17,619 nt of DNA from Anaerolineaceae bacterium (GTDB taxonomy: Bacteria; Chloroflexota; Anaerolineae; Anaerolineales; Anaerolineaceae). Location of the stretch: the NCBI GenBank assembly GCA_003542325.1, contig DPKV01000112.1, positions 22,499 to 40,117 of the forward strand, written 5' to 3'. Numbering within the stretch: position 1 is the first letter of the stretch; each line of letters starts with the position of its first letter. The notes under the pieces are model-generated. The model made no database searches. It saw only the letters and a program-made list of their open reading frames with translations, and was not told where the DNA came from. The position numbers were made by a program, and so were the translations under genes. Of the stretch, positions 6,546 to 13,456 are shown piece after piece.

Positions 6546-7100
6546 ATGGCACAAGAACGTGATACCTATGGTATTGACATCGCAGGGATTCATCGCGAGT
6601 TGGAATTATTCGAGATCAAGCCCGGATTACGAATTGCAATTTTAAATATTCTTGGTGACGTTGAACTTGTTCAGGCTTGTGCGAAAGCGCTGGCAAACAA
6701 ACTATCTGAGATAGATTATGATGTTCTGGTCACGGCTGAAGCAAAGTCCATCCCAATCGTTTATGCTCTGGCGGTGGAAACCGGCAAGCCCTACGCAATT
6801 TTACGTAAAGCCTATAAGCCTTACATGGGCGATGCCATTCAATGCGAGACGCTTTCAATCACGACCGGGAAACCACAAACCCTGTTTCTGGATGAAAAAG
6901 ATCGTTCCCTTGTCAGTGGAAAGAAAATAGTGATTGTGGATGATGTGATCAGTACTGGATCCACCCTGCAAGGCATGCATATGATAATGGAAAAAGCCGG
7001 CGCACAGGTCACCGCTGAAGCGGCAATCCTGACGGAAGGTGAACGCGCCAAATGGTCAAACGTCATTTCCCTGGGACATCTCCCCGTGTTCAGCGACTAA
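6546..7100 (+). CDS. Purine-type phosphoribosyltransferase (adenine PRTase-like)
   Basis: The 184-residue product belongs to the type I phosphoribosyltransferase family (COG0503-like). The PRPP-binding loop is IVIVDDVISTGST (128-140), with the two Asp and the STGST turn. A second conserved segment is RKAYKPYM (87-94), in the place where adenine PRTases carry RKxxKLP. These enzymes join a purine base to PRPP in salvage. The length matches apt products (about 170-185), but the substrate-side segments differ from standard Apt, so xanthine or another base is possible and no symbol is given. The start is supported by AGGAG with six-base spacing. It is a single-gene unit with a strong terminator downstream. 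Confidence 0.85.
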   Translation: MAQERDTYGIDIAGIHRELELFEIKPGLRIAILNILGDVELVQACAKALANKLSEIDYDVLVTAEAKSIPIVYALAVETGKPYAILRKAYKPYMGDAIQCETLSITTGKPQTLFLDEKDRSLVSGKKIVIVDDVISTGSTLQGMHMIMEKAGAQVTAEAAILTEGERAKWSNVISLGHLPVFSD

Positions 7101-7122
7101 GCCCCCTCCTTTTTTCAAACAT

Positions 7123-7156
7123 AACAACCGGTTCATCAAACGAACCGGTTGTTTTT
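7123..7156 (+). terminator. Intrinsic terminator of the phosphoribosyltransferase gene
   Basis: AACAACCGGTTC (7123-7134) pairs perfectly with GAACCGGTTGTT (7142-7153) around a seven-base loop and runs directly into further T, giving a textbook rightward terminator 22 bases after the stop codon. Confidence 0.92.
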
Positions 7157-7298
7157 AATAGATAGCCAAGAAACCGTCAATTCCATATGCGTGACTAAAT
7201 CCACGTCAGAGTGTTACATAAGTCATAAGCAAAACATGAAACTTTTATAACCTGTTTTTCGTTATATATAGTGAAACTTAACTTAAACAATAATTTCG

Positions 7299-7304
7299 TA
7301 TAAT
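7299..7304 (+). promoter_or_regulatory. -10 element before the 30-codon gene
   Basis: TATAAT occurs 24 bases before ATG 7328, giving a leader of about 17 bases that contains GGAGGAGG (7317-7324). The -35 region is AT-rich and not close to consensus (TTAACT at 15-base spacing). The surrounding 7157-7327 holds no other gene. Confidence 0.5.
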
Positions 7305-7327
7305 TTTTAAAAGAAAGGAGGAGGTCC

Positions 7328-7420
7328 ATGAGTGCTGCGGTTTATTTTGTCGTTGGTTTGTTAGGCATCATCTTTGCTGCGATCAGCTTCACTGGGCTTG
7401 AACATGGCAAGAATGAATGA
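7328..7420 (+). CDS. 30-residue single-helix membrane microprotein
   Basis: A short frame reads MSAAVYFVVGLLGIIFAAIS and then FTGLEHGKNE before TGA. Residues 3-22 are an uninterrupted hydrophobic stretch, enough for one membrane helix, with a short polar, charged tail. The start is preceded by GGAGGAGG (7317-7324) three bases upstream, the strongest ribosome-binding site in the window, and by a TATAAT. Hairpins follow at 7443 and 7508. Size and layout resemble small subunits or regulators of membrane complexes such as KdpF or CydX, but no partner gene is nearby and I do not recognise the sequence. Coding status is inferred from the translation signals. Confidence 0.7.
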   Translation: MSAAVYFVVGLLGIIFAAISFTGLEHGKNE

Positions 7421-7442
7421 CCCCTTTGGTCCACTTAATAAT

Positions 7443-7481
7443 CACCCCAACAGCATCTTTGGATACTCCCCTGTTGGGGTG
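7443..7481 (+). terminator. Hairpin after the microprotein gene
   Basis: CACCCCAACAG (7443-7453) pairs perfectly with CTGTTGGGGTG (7471-7481) around a 17-base loop. There is no T-run, so it may act as a transcript-stabilising end or a weak terminator in tandem with the next hairpin. Confidence 0.5.
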
Positions 7482-7507
7482 AAACCCAATCCATAAAGGT
7501 ACTTCAT

Positions 7508-7535
7508 AAACCCCAGGTGACCCACCCGGGGTTTT
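7508..7535 (+). terminator. Second hairpin, with T-run
   Basis: AAACCCC (7508-7514) pairs with GGGGTTT (7528-7534), followed by T, giving a compact rightward terminator. It lies only five bases before the TATAAT at 7540 that probably serves the next gene, so any -35 for that promoter would be inside the hairpin. Confidence 0.65.
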
Positions 7536-7539
7536 CCAT

Positions 7540-7545
7540 TATAAT
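7540..7545 (+). promoter_or_regulatory. -10 element before the DinB-like gene
   Basis: A perfect TATAAT lies 44 bases before ATG 7590, with GTGACC (4 of 6 to TTGACA) at 17-base spacing upstream. AGGAGG sits five bases before the start codon. Confidence 0.5.
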
Positions 7546-7589
7546 AAACAAAACACCATATTTCCGATCGATTCCCACCAGGAGGCTCA

Positions 7590-8297
7590 ATGCAGATACG
7601 TGTCGGTATGGAAAATAATGTTGAAGGTCGTACCATCGCCTGGCCTTTGGATTTCCCAGGCTGTTTCGCCTATGGCGATGATGAAACAGACGCTCTCATC
7701 CGTTTGCCGGGAGAGTTGTTAAATTTTGAAGTATGGATCAAGGACCACACCTCTGACCCGTGGATCAATTTTGAGGGATTGGATATCCGGATTGAGGAAC
7801 ATTACACCACCCATTACATCAATGAAGATTATAAAATTATGCCGCAGGGTCAGGGATCCGAAGTAAACGCCTGGTTCGTCGATGATTGGCGGCCATTAAC
7901 CGAGGAAGAAGTCTCCCATGCGTTGTCCGTTTTCCGATGGCAGCGAGATGAACTGCTGGCGGGATTGACGACGATTGAACAGTACATTTTAGAAAAAGAA
8001 TATCCCGGCCAACGCTGGAACATCATCGGAATCGCAAAACATGTCGCAAATGCGGAACGCTGGTATATGGAACGTCTTGGGTTGACATCCTTAGCCAGTG
8101 AAGATCTGGCTATGGATATGGAAGAACGTCTCGCCCAAACCGCCGCGATAATTGAGGAGCAGTTTCCAAATTTTCCCGGGCAGGAAAAAGTGGTCGGAAT
8201 TGACGGCGAATTCTGGTCTTGCCGTAAAGTCGTCCGCCGTATCCTGTGGCATCAGCGTGACCACATTGAGCATATCAAAGAATTAGTCTTCGGCTAA
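7590..8297 (+). CDS. HicB-like N-terminal domain fused to a DinB-family domain
   Basis: The 235-residue product has two parts. Residues about 1-52, with EGRTIAWPLDFPGCFAYGDD followed by ETDALIRLPGELLNF, resemble the HicB-like fold, including the PGC(F/x)xxGDxxxEAL pattern. Residues about 105-235 look like a DinB/DfsB four-helix bundle: a HVANAERWY helix with His151 and a terminal WHQRDHIEHI with His221 and His225, the three likely metal ligands. DinB-fold proteins are metal-dependent thiol transferases or of unknown role; no reaction can be assigned. The linker (53-104) is rich in acidic and aromatic residues. No HicA toxin gene is adjacent, so this is not a toxin-antitoxin pair. ATG 7590 is supported by AGGAGG. 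Confidence 0.85.
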   Translation: MQIRVGMENNVEGRTIAWPLDFPGCFAYGDDETDALIRLPGELLNFEVWIKDHTSDPWINFEGLDIRIEEHYTTHYINEDYKIMPQGQGSEVNAWFVDDWRPLTEEEVSHALSVFRWQRDELLAGLTTIEQYILEKEYPGQRWNIIGIAKHVANAERWYMERLGLTSLASEDLAMDMEERLAQTAAIIEEQFPNFPGQEKVVGIDGEFWSCRKVVRRILWHQRDHIEHIKELVFG

Positions 8298-8320
8298 CCA
8301 AAAATCCACCTTTTAAAACC

Positions 8321-8356
8321 GCAAAGCAGGCGCCTCACCAAACGCCTGCTTTGCTT
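8321..8356 (+). terminator. Hairpin terminator after the DinB-like gene
   Basis: GCAAAGCAGGCG (8321-8332) pairs perfectly with CGCCTGCTTTGC (8343-8354) around a ten-base loop. The following sequence TTCGTT is only a weak T-tract. The 12-bp GC-rich stem 23 bases after the stop makes it the likely terminator. Confidence 0.75.
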
Positions 8357-8616
8357 CGTTAACCTCACCTTTTTCTCAGTTGAGAATAACCACAACGAGA
8401 TTACTCAGGATACTTGAAAGGAGAGCAACCAAATATCCTAAAACTTTATTTAAAATATCACACTGGGATTAAGAACCCTGTAATGAATTGTTATCAGTTT
8501 GTTAACCAATAAACCGTAAGGGGTTGGGGTGATTTTTCAGGTGAATAATTCCATTTCCACGATACTTTTTAATGATTTTAACATGGATGATTCTGTGTGA
8601 TTCAATTAAGCTGTGC
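8357..8616. other. Gene-free stretch
   Basis: About 260 bases with no supported gene. GAAAGGAGAG near 8416-8425 looks like a ribosome-binding site but has no usable start codon after it. No RNA gene or riboswitch fold was recognised. Confidence 0.4.
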
Positions 8617-8622
8617 TATCAT
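8617..8622 (+). promoter_or_regulatory. Extended -10 of the lamin-tail/dnaX cluster
   Basis: TGCTATCAT gives a TG-N extended -10 with hexamer TATCAT; the -35 is poor, as is common with extended -10 promoters. It would start transcription near 8629, about 20 bases before ATG 8649, and could drive the whole cluster through recR. Confidence 0.45.
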
Positions 8623-8648
8623 TCATGTCAATCAGGAAGGTCGTGTCG

Positions 8649-9173
8649 ATGAAAAGTGGATCGAAATTATGGCTCTATATCATCCTAAATATATTCATAT
8701 CGGCTGCTACAATGCTGATCGTATTATTGGTTTGGGAATGGACGCACCCCAATCCTGATATTGTTCCGTTGTCAGACGCTTTAAGTGAATGGAACACTCA
8801 GGGTGAAAACAGCGGCTCAACACGGCCCACAACCACGCCGCCGAACTCATTAATCGAAGACAACTTCCAGATGGATATCCGAAAGGTTGTTGGTGTCGGC
8901 AACCTTGATATGGAATACGTCGAAATCCTGAACCAAAGTGAAGGCGCAGTCGACCTGACTGGTTGGCAATTATTGGACGAAGATGAAAACAGCTTTGAAT
9001 TTCCGACGATGATCCTTGAAAGCGACGGCGCTCTCAAAGTCCACTCGAAACCTGGCCAGGATACAGTGATAGAATTATATTGGCAGTCTGAAACGCCGAT
9101 TTGGCAATCCGGAGAGGTTGTCCAACTCCTGAATCAAAATGGCCATCTAACTGCATCTTATTCAATACCCTAG
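8649..9173 (+). CDS. Membrane-anchored lamin-tail-domain protein
   Basis: With ATG 8649 the product is 174 residues. The frame is open further up to a GTG at 8613, but 8649 is chosen because AGGAAGG lies eight bases upstream and the likely promoter overlaps the longer version. Residues 8-31 form one hydrophobic helix near the N terminus, so the rest should be outside the membrane. A Ser/Thr/Pro linker (about 50-68) leads to a lamin-tail (LTD) domain at about 76-172, with EYVEILNQ, VDLTGWQLLDEDE and the late SGEVVQLLNQNG strand. Bacterial LTD domains are found in secreted or surface proteins and probably mediate binding. The stop is 17 bases before dnaX, so the two may be co-transcribed despite unrelated roles. 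Confidence 0.85.
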   Translation: MKSGSKLWLYIILNIFISAATMLIVLLVWEWTHPNPDIVPLSDALSEWNTQGENSGSTRPTTTPPNSLIEDNFQMDIRKVVGVGNLDMEYVEILNQSEGAVDLTGWQLLDEDENSFEFPTMILESDGALKVHSKPGQDTVIELYWQSETPIWQSGEVVQLLNQNGHLTASYSIP

Positions 9174-9190
9174 AAAACAACATTCTTCTT

Positions 9191-10921
9191 ATGACAAAAG
9201 CACTTTACCGAAAATGGCGGCCCCAGGGATGGGATGAGGTGGTCGGTCAGGAACATGTTATCCAAACGCTGCGAAATGCAGTCATCCACGATCGCGTTGC
9301 CCACGCGTACCTCTTTGCCGGGCCGCGCGGCACAGGCAAGACATCCACGGCGAGGCTCTTAGCCAAAGCTGTCAACTGTCTGGATGATGCCCTGGAGAAT
9401 CGACCCTGCAACACCTGCGAATATTGCCAGTCCCTGACTGCCGGTCGTTTTATGGACCTGATTGAAATTGACGCCGCGTCCAATACCAGCGTGGATGACA
9501 TCAGAGACCTCCGCGATAAAATAAATTTTTCCCCTTCCCAAGGACGTTATAAAGTTTATATCATTGATGAAGTCCATATGCTCTCCACAGCCGCATTTAA
9601 CGCTCTGCTGAAAACACTTGAAGAACCCCCACCTCACGCTATCTTTATCCTTGCAACAACCGAGATCCATAAGATCCCGGCGACTGTCCTTTCCCGTTGT
9701 CAAAGGCATGAATTCCGACGCATTCCACTCGATATCATCATTGCACATCTCAAGGCGAAAAGCGAAGAGGAAGACATCCGCGTTGAAGAACCGGTTTTCA
9801 TTGAGATTGCCAGGCAAGCCACCGGCAGCCTGCGGGATGCCATCTCACTATTGGATCAACTTACCTCTACTAACGAAGATGTCACCCTTGCATTGGCTCA
9901 AAACGTCCTGGGGACGGCGACCAGCCTGCGGGTTATCGAGATTGTGGACGCCCTTCTTAACAAAGACAGCGCTCAGGGATTGAGCCAGATCAACCTTGCC
10001 CTGGACAGTGGGACGGACCCGCGTCAACTCGCAAGACAGATCGTAACCTATTTACGTAACGTCCTCCTCTATAAAATGGGGAATGATAAACAGATTGAAG
10101 TATCAGACGAGGTAAAACCCAGGGTCTTCGCTCATGCCAATCTGGTGTCCATGCCCGACCTGTTGCGCGCCATTGAAGCCTTTAACCAGGCAATTGAAAA
10201 AGAACAGGCGAATTGGCATCCCGGATTGGGATTGGAGCTGGCTTTCACCACTTTCCTGGTTGAACCCGCACCCGGCCCCTCCAAGGCTGAAACGCCCGTT
10301 ACTTCAAAGGAATTCGAGAGAATACCGTCTCCCTCGCAACACAAAGAAAAACCCGTTGAAACATACCGGGAAACGGTCAACGATTCCACCCCTCCCGAGA
10401 AAACCATCCCAGTGGTGTCAGAGCCAAAATCCGAACCCGTCAAGCAGGAAGAACCGATCCAAACCTCACCGGAAAAATTAAATCCCACACCCGTCGAAGA
10501 AAAGAGTATTCCGGATAATCCCACATCTAAAGAAAGCACCCATCAAGGTGAAATCACACTTGCAGATGTCAACCAATCCTGGCGTAAGATCAAGGCGAAG
10601 GTTGGCCGGCATAACCCTCGAACAGAAGCATTATTAAACACATCCAAATTGACCGGCATGAAGGACAATACTCTCATTCTCGGTTTTTCCTCTGAAACGC
10701 TAAAACAAATGATGGAAAAAGAAGGCAATCTGAATCTCACTTCAGATATTCTTGAAGAAGTGTTTGGATGCCCAATACCGATCAAGTGCATCATTTCAAC
10801 ACACCAGGCCAGCACTCTTCCCGAGGACATAAAAATAGAAAAAGACAGCATGGTTGATACCGCCACCCGGGACCTGGGTGGTAAAATCACAAAGGCTGAT
10901 CCGGCTGAAAAAGAAGATTGA
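9191..10921 (+). CDS. dnaX: DNA polymerase III subunit gamma/tau
   Basis: The 576-residue product is the clamp-loader ATPase subunit. ATG 9191 is chosen because the family's conserved start LYRKWRP follows it directly; an upstream in-frame ATG at 9101 would overlap the previous gene. Walker A is GPRGTGKT (44-51), the zinc-binding cysteines are C63, C73, C76 and C79, Walker B is IIDEVH (124-129), sensor 1 is ATTEIHKIP, and SRC (168-170) carries the arginine finger. After the AAA+ and collar domains a Pro/Glu/Lys/Thr-rich linker (about 370-450) leads to a tau-like C-terminal domain. No ribosome-binding site is obvious. It is followed closely by ybaB and recR, the common bacterial order. Confidence 0.96.
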   Translation: MTKALYRKWRPQGWDEVVGQEHVIQTLRNAVIHDRVAHAYLFAGPRGTGKTSTARLLAKAVNCLDDALENRPCNTCEYCQSLTAGRFMDLIEIDAASNTSVDDIRDLRDKINFSPSQGRYKVYIIDEVHMLSTAAFNALLKTLEEPPPHAIFILATTEIHKIPATVLSRCQRHEFRRIPLDIIIAHLKAKSEEEDIRVEEPVFIEIARQATGSLRDAISLLDQLTSTNEDVTLALAQNVLGTATSLRVIEIVDALLNKDSAQGLSQINLALDSGTDPRQLARQIVTYLRNVLLYKMGNDKQIEVSDEVKPRVFAHANLVSMPDLLRAIEAFNQAIEKEQANWHPGLGLELAFTTFLVEPAPGPSKAETPVTSKEFERIPSPSQHKEKPVETYRETVNDSTPPEKTIPVVSEPKSEPVKQEEPIQTSPEKLNPTPVEEKSIPDNPTSKESTHQGEITLADVNQSWRKIKAKVGRHNPRTEALLNTSKLTGMKDNTLILGFSSETLKQMMEKEGNLNLTSDILEEVFGCPIPIKCIISTHQASTLPEDIKIEKDSMVDTATRDLGGKITKADPAEKED

Positions 10922-10939
10922 ACGCGAAAGGAAATGATC

Positions 10940-11278
10940 ATGGCAAAAGGATATAACCGGCCACCTGTAAACCGGGGTGGCGGGATGATGGCTCAAATCC
11001 AACAAATGCAGGAACAAATGGCACAGGCGCAGGCAGAGCTTTCAGAAGCGACTGTAAGCGCTTCTGTGGGCGGTGGTGTCATCACAATCACCATGACAGG
11101 CGACCAGGTCTGTAAATCCGTTGAAATCGCCCCTGAACTGCTTGAGGACCCTGATGTCGAAATGCTGCAGGACCTCATCCATTCAGGGATCAATGCAGCT
11201 CTTGAGAAATCCAGGGCGATGGCAGAAGAAAAGATGAGCCCCTTCACCAGTATGCTTGGTGGATTGGGTCTGGGATAA
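10940..11278 (+). CDS. ybaB: YbaB/EbfC-family nucleoid-associated protein
   Basis: The 112-residue product has the standard YbaB layout: a Gln/Met-rich first helix (MMAQIQQMQEQMAQAQAEL), a beta-rich centre with GGGVITITMTGDQ, and a final helix with DLIHSGINAALEKS. These small dimers bind DNA and are usually encoded between dnaX and recR, as here. Two ATGs are possible, 10934 and 10940. The second is preferred because AAAGGA ends eight bases before it and only two before the first. It lies 18 bases after dnaX and 12 before recR. Confidence 0.94.
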   Translation: MAKGYNRPPVNRGGGMMAQIQQMQEQMAQAQAELSEATVSASVGGGVITITMTGDQVCKSVEIAPELLEDPDVEMLQDLIHSGINAALEKSRAMAEEKMSPFTSMLGGLGLG

Positions 11279-11290
11279 CCGCAACCTGCT

Positions 11291-11899
11291 ATGCGAGCTT
11301 TACCGGAACCCGTTCAGAACCTGGTTGATGCCCTCGCCCGCCTTCCGGGCATCGGCCCAAAGACAGCTTCCCGACTGGCCTTCTATTTATTGCGTGCCCC
11401 GGACGAGATCTCACTGAGCCTTTCCGAGGCTCTGGCTGAGATCAAACAGGAAACCGGGTTATGCGAAATCTGCTTCAACGTCACCCGTAAAGAGTCCCCC
11501 GTTTGCGAAGTATGCGGGAGCGACCAACGCGACCGGCACACCCTATGCGTGGTTGAGGAACCTTTGGATGTCCTGGCCATCGAAAAGACAGCCGGCTATA
11601 ACGGCCTGTATCATGTCCTGCACGGTGTGCTCTCCCCCATTGAAGGCATCGGGCCGGACGATTTGAAGATCAGGGAACTCATCCATCGATTGGAAGGTGG
11701 AGAGGTTGAAGAAGTCATCCTCGCTACCAACCCCAGCATGGAAGGCGATGCCACGGCAATGTATCTTAACGACCGGATTGCCCCTTTCGGCATCCGTGTC
11801 ACACGCCTGGCCCGCGGCTTGCCTGTCGGCAGGGACCTGGAGTATGCTGACCAGAACACCCTTCTAAGAGCCTTGGCGGGAAGGCAGAAGCTGGATTAG
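11291..11899 (+). CDS. recR: Recombination mediator RecR
   Basis: The 202-residue product is full length. The N-terminal helix-hairpin-helix contains RLPGIGPKTASRLAF (17-31). The zinc finger uses C58, C61, C72 and C75. The Toprim domain follows from about residue 84, with LCVVEEPLDVLAIEKT and NPSMEGDATAMYL, and the end LARGLPVGRDLEYADQNTL is typical. RecR works with RecF and RecO to load RecA on gapped DNA. It closes the dnaX-ybaB-recR cluster. It faces the leftward polysaccharide gene ending at 11923 with a gap of only 23 bases and no evident terminator between them. Confidence 0.97.
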   Translation: MRALPEPVQNLVDALARLPGIGPKTASRLAFYLLRAPDEISLSLSEALAEIKQETGLCEICFNVTRKESPVCEVCGSDQRDRHTLCVVEEPLDVLAIEKTAGYNGLYHVLHGVLSPIEGIGPDDLKIRELIHRLEGGEVEEVILATNPSMEGDATAMYLNDRIAPFGIRVTRLARGLPVGRDLEYADQNTLLRALAGRQKLD

Positions 11900-11922
11900 T
11901 CAAATTAAGCCGAAAAGAAAAA

Positions 11923-13317
11923 TTAGATAAACCAGTCGGCGAACACCGTTCCATAATACCAGATGAACCGGATCGGCCCGCTGTAGAGGAATAGGGCGAT
12001 CAAAGCGGCCGTCGTCCCCCAGCGGAGGAGTTTATTGGTTGTCTTCGTCAGGATATGGGTTATTAATACGTAACCGATCCCGATCACCGGGAAGAGGTAT
12101 CTTCCCTGGAGGGCAACGTATTTATTGAATCCATACGCCAGTTCCGTATTGTAATTCATGATAACCAGAACCAGCATGTAGAAGACAAATATTGCTGCCA
12201 AACTAATTTTTGTGAAATCTGGTTTCTTGATATAACGGAAACTCAATAGCAACACCCAGAAGAATGCGACATGGAAATAAGCGATATTGATCGGGAAATA
12301 ATTCTTATGTCCCATAATGCCATAAATCCGCTTCAACATCTCCCTGATCCATTCATCAAAGAAATAGCGGATTGGTTCTGGGTTTCCTTGTTTTATCGCT
12401 TGAACAAGTGTTAGTTTTTCGGGGAGAGCAAGCTCTTGTTCTCGTATTGCATAAGAACTTGTTTTGCAGATTTCAGTAGTAAATGTATCCCTGCATGAGG
12501 GGATGAGTGAATGGAATTTTAGCAGGTTACCACCATAAAGGCTAAGGTTCAGGATAAAAATTAAACAAAATAAACAAAAAAGAAAAATGTTCCCTATCCC
12601 CTTTGGCGCTAATATTTTTATGACTTTCCTATTCTTAATGAGGTAAGCAAGCCAAACAATCCCCATTACCAAAGTCAAAGGTAAAATTGAATACTTAATC
12701 AAACTTCCCATCAAAATATTTATTAACCATCCAAGGCTGTTTGATAAAAAGTCTTTTCCTTTAAGGACGCGAACCAAATAATAAATGGAAGCAAAACATA
12801 CCAAATTTACCAAGTTGTCATAACTCACTCCCCCTGAAAGAAACACAAACATTAAAGTATTGCTTAATAGAAAAGCAGGTAATAGCCGCCACCATTTATG
12901 TGGAATTGACTCCTTCGCTAATAAGTAACAAAAAAAGATTGTTCCGGTTGAAATGATGGCATTTACAATTCTTAAGAAGACTAATTGTTGGCGTGGTGTA
13001 GCTGAAGGCGCAACAAGATCAAAGATATTAATTATCCGTCCAAAAATCCAGTACCCGAGATACGGATTATTCGGAATATCAATGCCAGAAGTATAGCTGG
13101 CGGAATAATTATCGGGCACACCCCAGGTTTTGGAAAAATGTTTAGAAACCTCATAACGATAAGATTCATCCGGAACAATTCCTTCCTCCAGAAATAAAGC
13201 CAAGAAAACAGCATAAGCCAAAAAAATGAAAATTAAGACAAAAAGACATATTCTTGTCTTATAAAAGTGCCACAAATTACCAGTTTTGGGAAAAAACTTT
13301 TTCTGTTCCAACTTCAT
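11923..13317 (-). CDS. DUF2142-like polytopic membrane protein (probable glycosyltransferase)
   Basis: The 464-residue product begins with a cytoplasmic basic segment, a first helix (about 24-46), then an extracytoplasmic loop with EGIVPDESYRYEVSKHF. This PDE(x)nH-like loop right after helix 1 is typical of DUF2142 and related GT-C proteins, which transfer sugars from lipid carriers. About ten further helices follow. The large loop near 270-330 is polar. ATG 13317 follows AAGGAG at a short spacing. It is last in a leftward polysaccharide run. The last 65 or so codons are GC-rich like recR, while the rest is AT-rich like the sugar genes (34 G+C of 60 at 12001-12060 against 21 of 60 at 12721-12780). 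Confidence 0.75.
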   Translation of the reverse strand: MKLEQKKFFPKTGNLWHFYKTRICLFVLIFIFLAYAVFLALFLEEGIVPDESYRYEVSKHFSKTWGVPDNYSASYTSGIDIPNNPYLGYWIFGRIINIFDLVAPSATPRQQLVFLRIVNAIISTGTIFFCYLLAKESIPHKWWRLLPAFLLSNTLMFVFLSGGVSYDNLVNLVCFASIYYLVRVLKGKDFLSNSLGWLINILMGSLIKYSILPLTLVMGIVWLAYLIKNRKVIKILAPKGIGNIFLFCLFCLIFILNLSLYGGNLLKFHSLIPSCRDTFTTEICKTSSYAIREQELALPEKLTLVQAIKQGNPEPIRYFFDEWIREMLKRIYGIMGHKNYFPINIAYFHVAFFWVLLLSFRYIKKPDFTKISLAAIFVFYMLVLVIMNYNTELAYGFNKYVALQGRYLFPVIGIGYVLITHILTKTTNKLLRWGTTAALIALFLYSGPIRFIWYYGTVFADWFI

Positions 13318-13456
13318 TTGCTCCTTATTGGAAATTTGTACACAACCTTAATACATGGATAAGAATAAAAAAGCCAATGAATTCGAGAAATTAGCAATTT
13401 CCTCCAGGCGTTTTTCAAAATGTAATACAACTTGAAGATTCGTTTTTGTTTATGGA
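13318..13456. other. Intergenic DNA between the epimerase and DUF2142-like genes
   Basis: AT-rich with no gene. A CTGGAGGAAA ribosome-site-like sequence (minus strand, near 13400) has no start codon after it. No clear promoter or terminator was found. Confidence 0.35.

Noticed and set aside
6457..6645. Rightward 62-codon open frame after AAGGATAAG
   Set aside because: It overlaps the phosphoribosyltransferase gene out of frame and the likely TATAAT promoter lies inside it; the product has no coherent features.
7590..7745. HicAB toxin-antitoxin system
   Set aside because: Only a HicB-like domain fused to DinB is present; no small HicA gene lies on either side.
9101..9190. Extended N terminus of DnaX
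   Set aside because: The extra 30 residues overlap the lamin-tail gene in another frame and do not resemble DnaX, which begins at LYRKWRP.
10190..10210. Programmed frameshift for a short gamma form of DnaX
   Set aside because: There is a GAAAAAGAA run but no A6G slippery heptamer with a following stem-loop, so nothing supports it.
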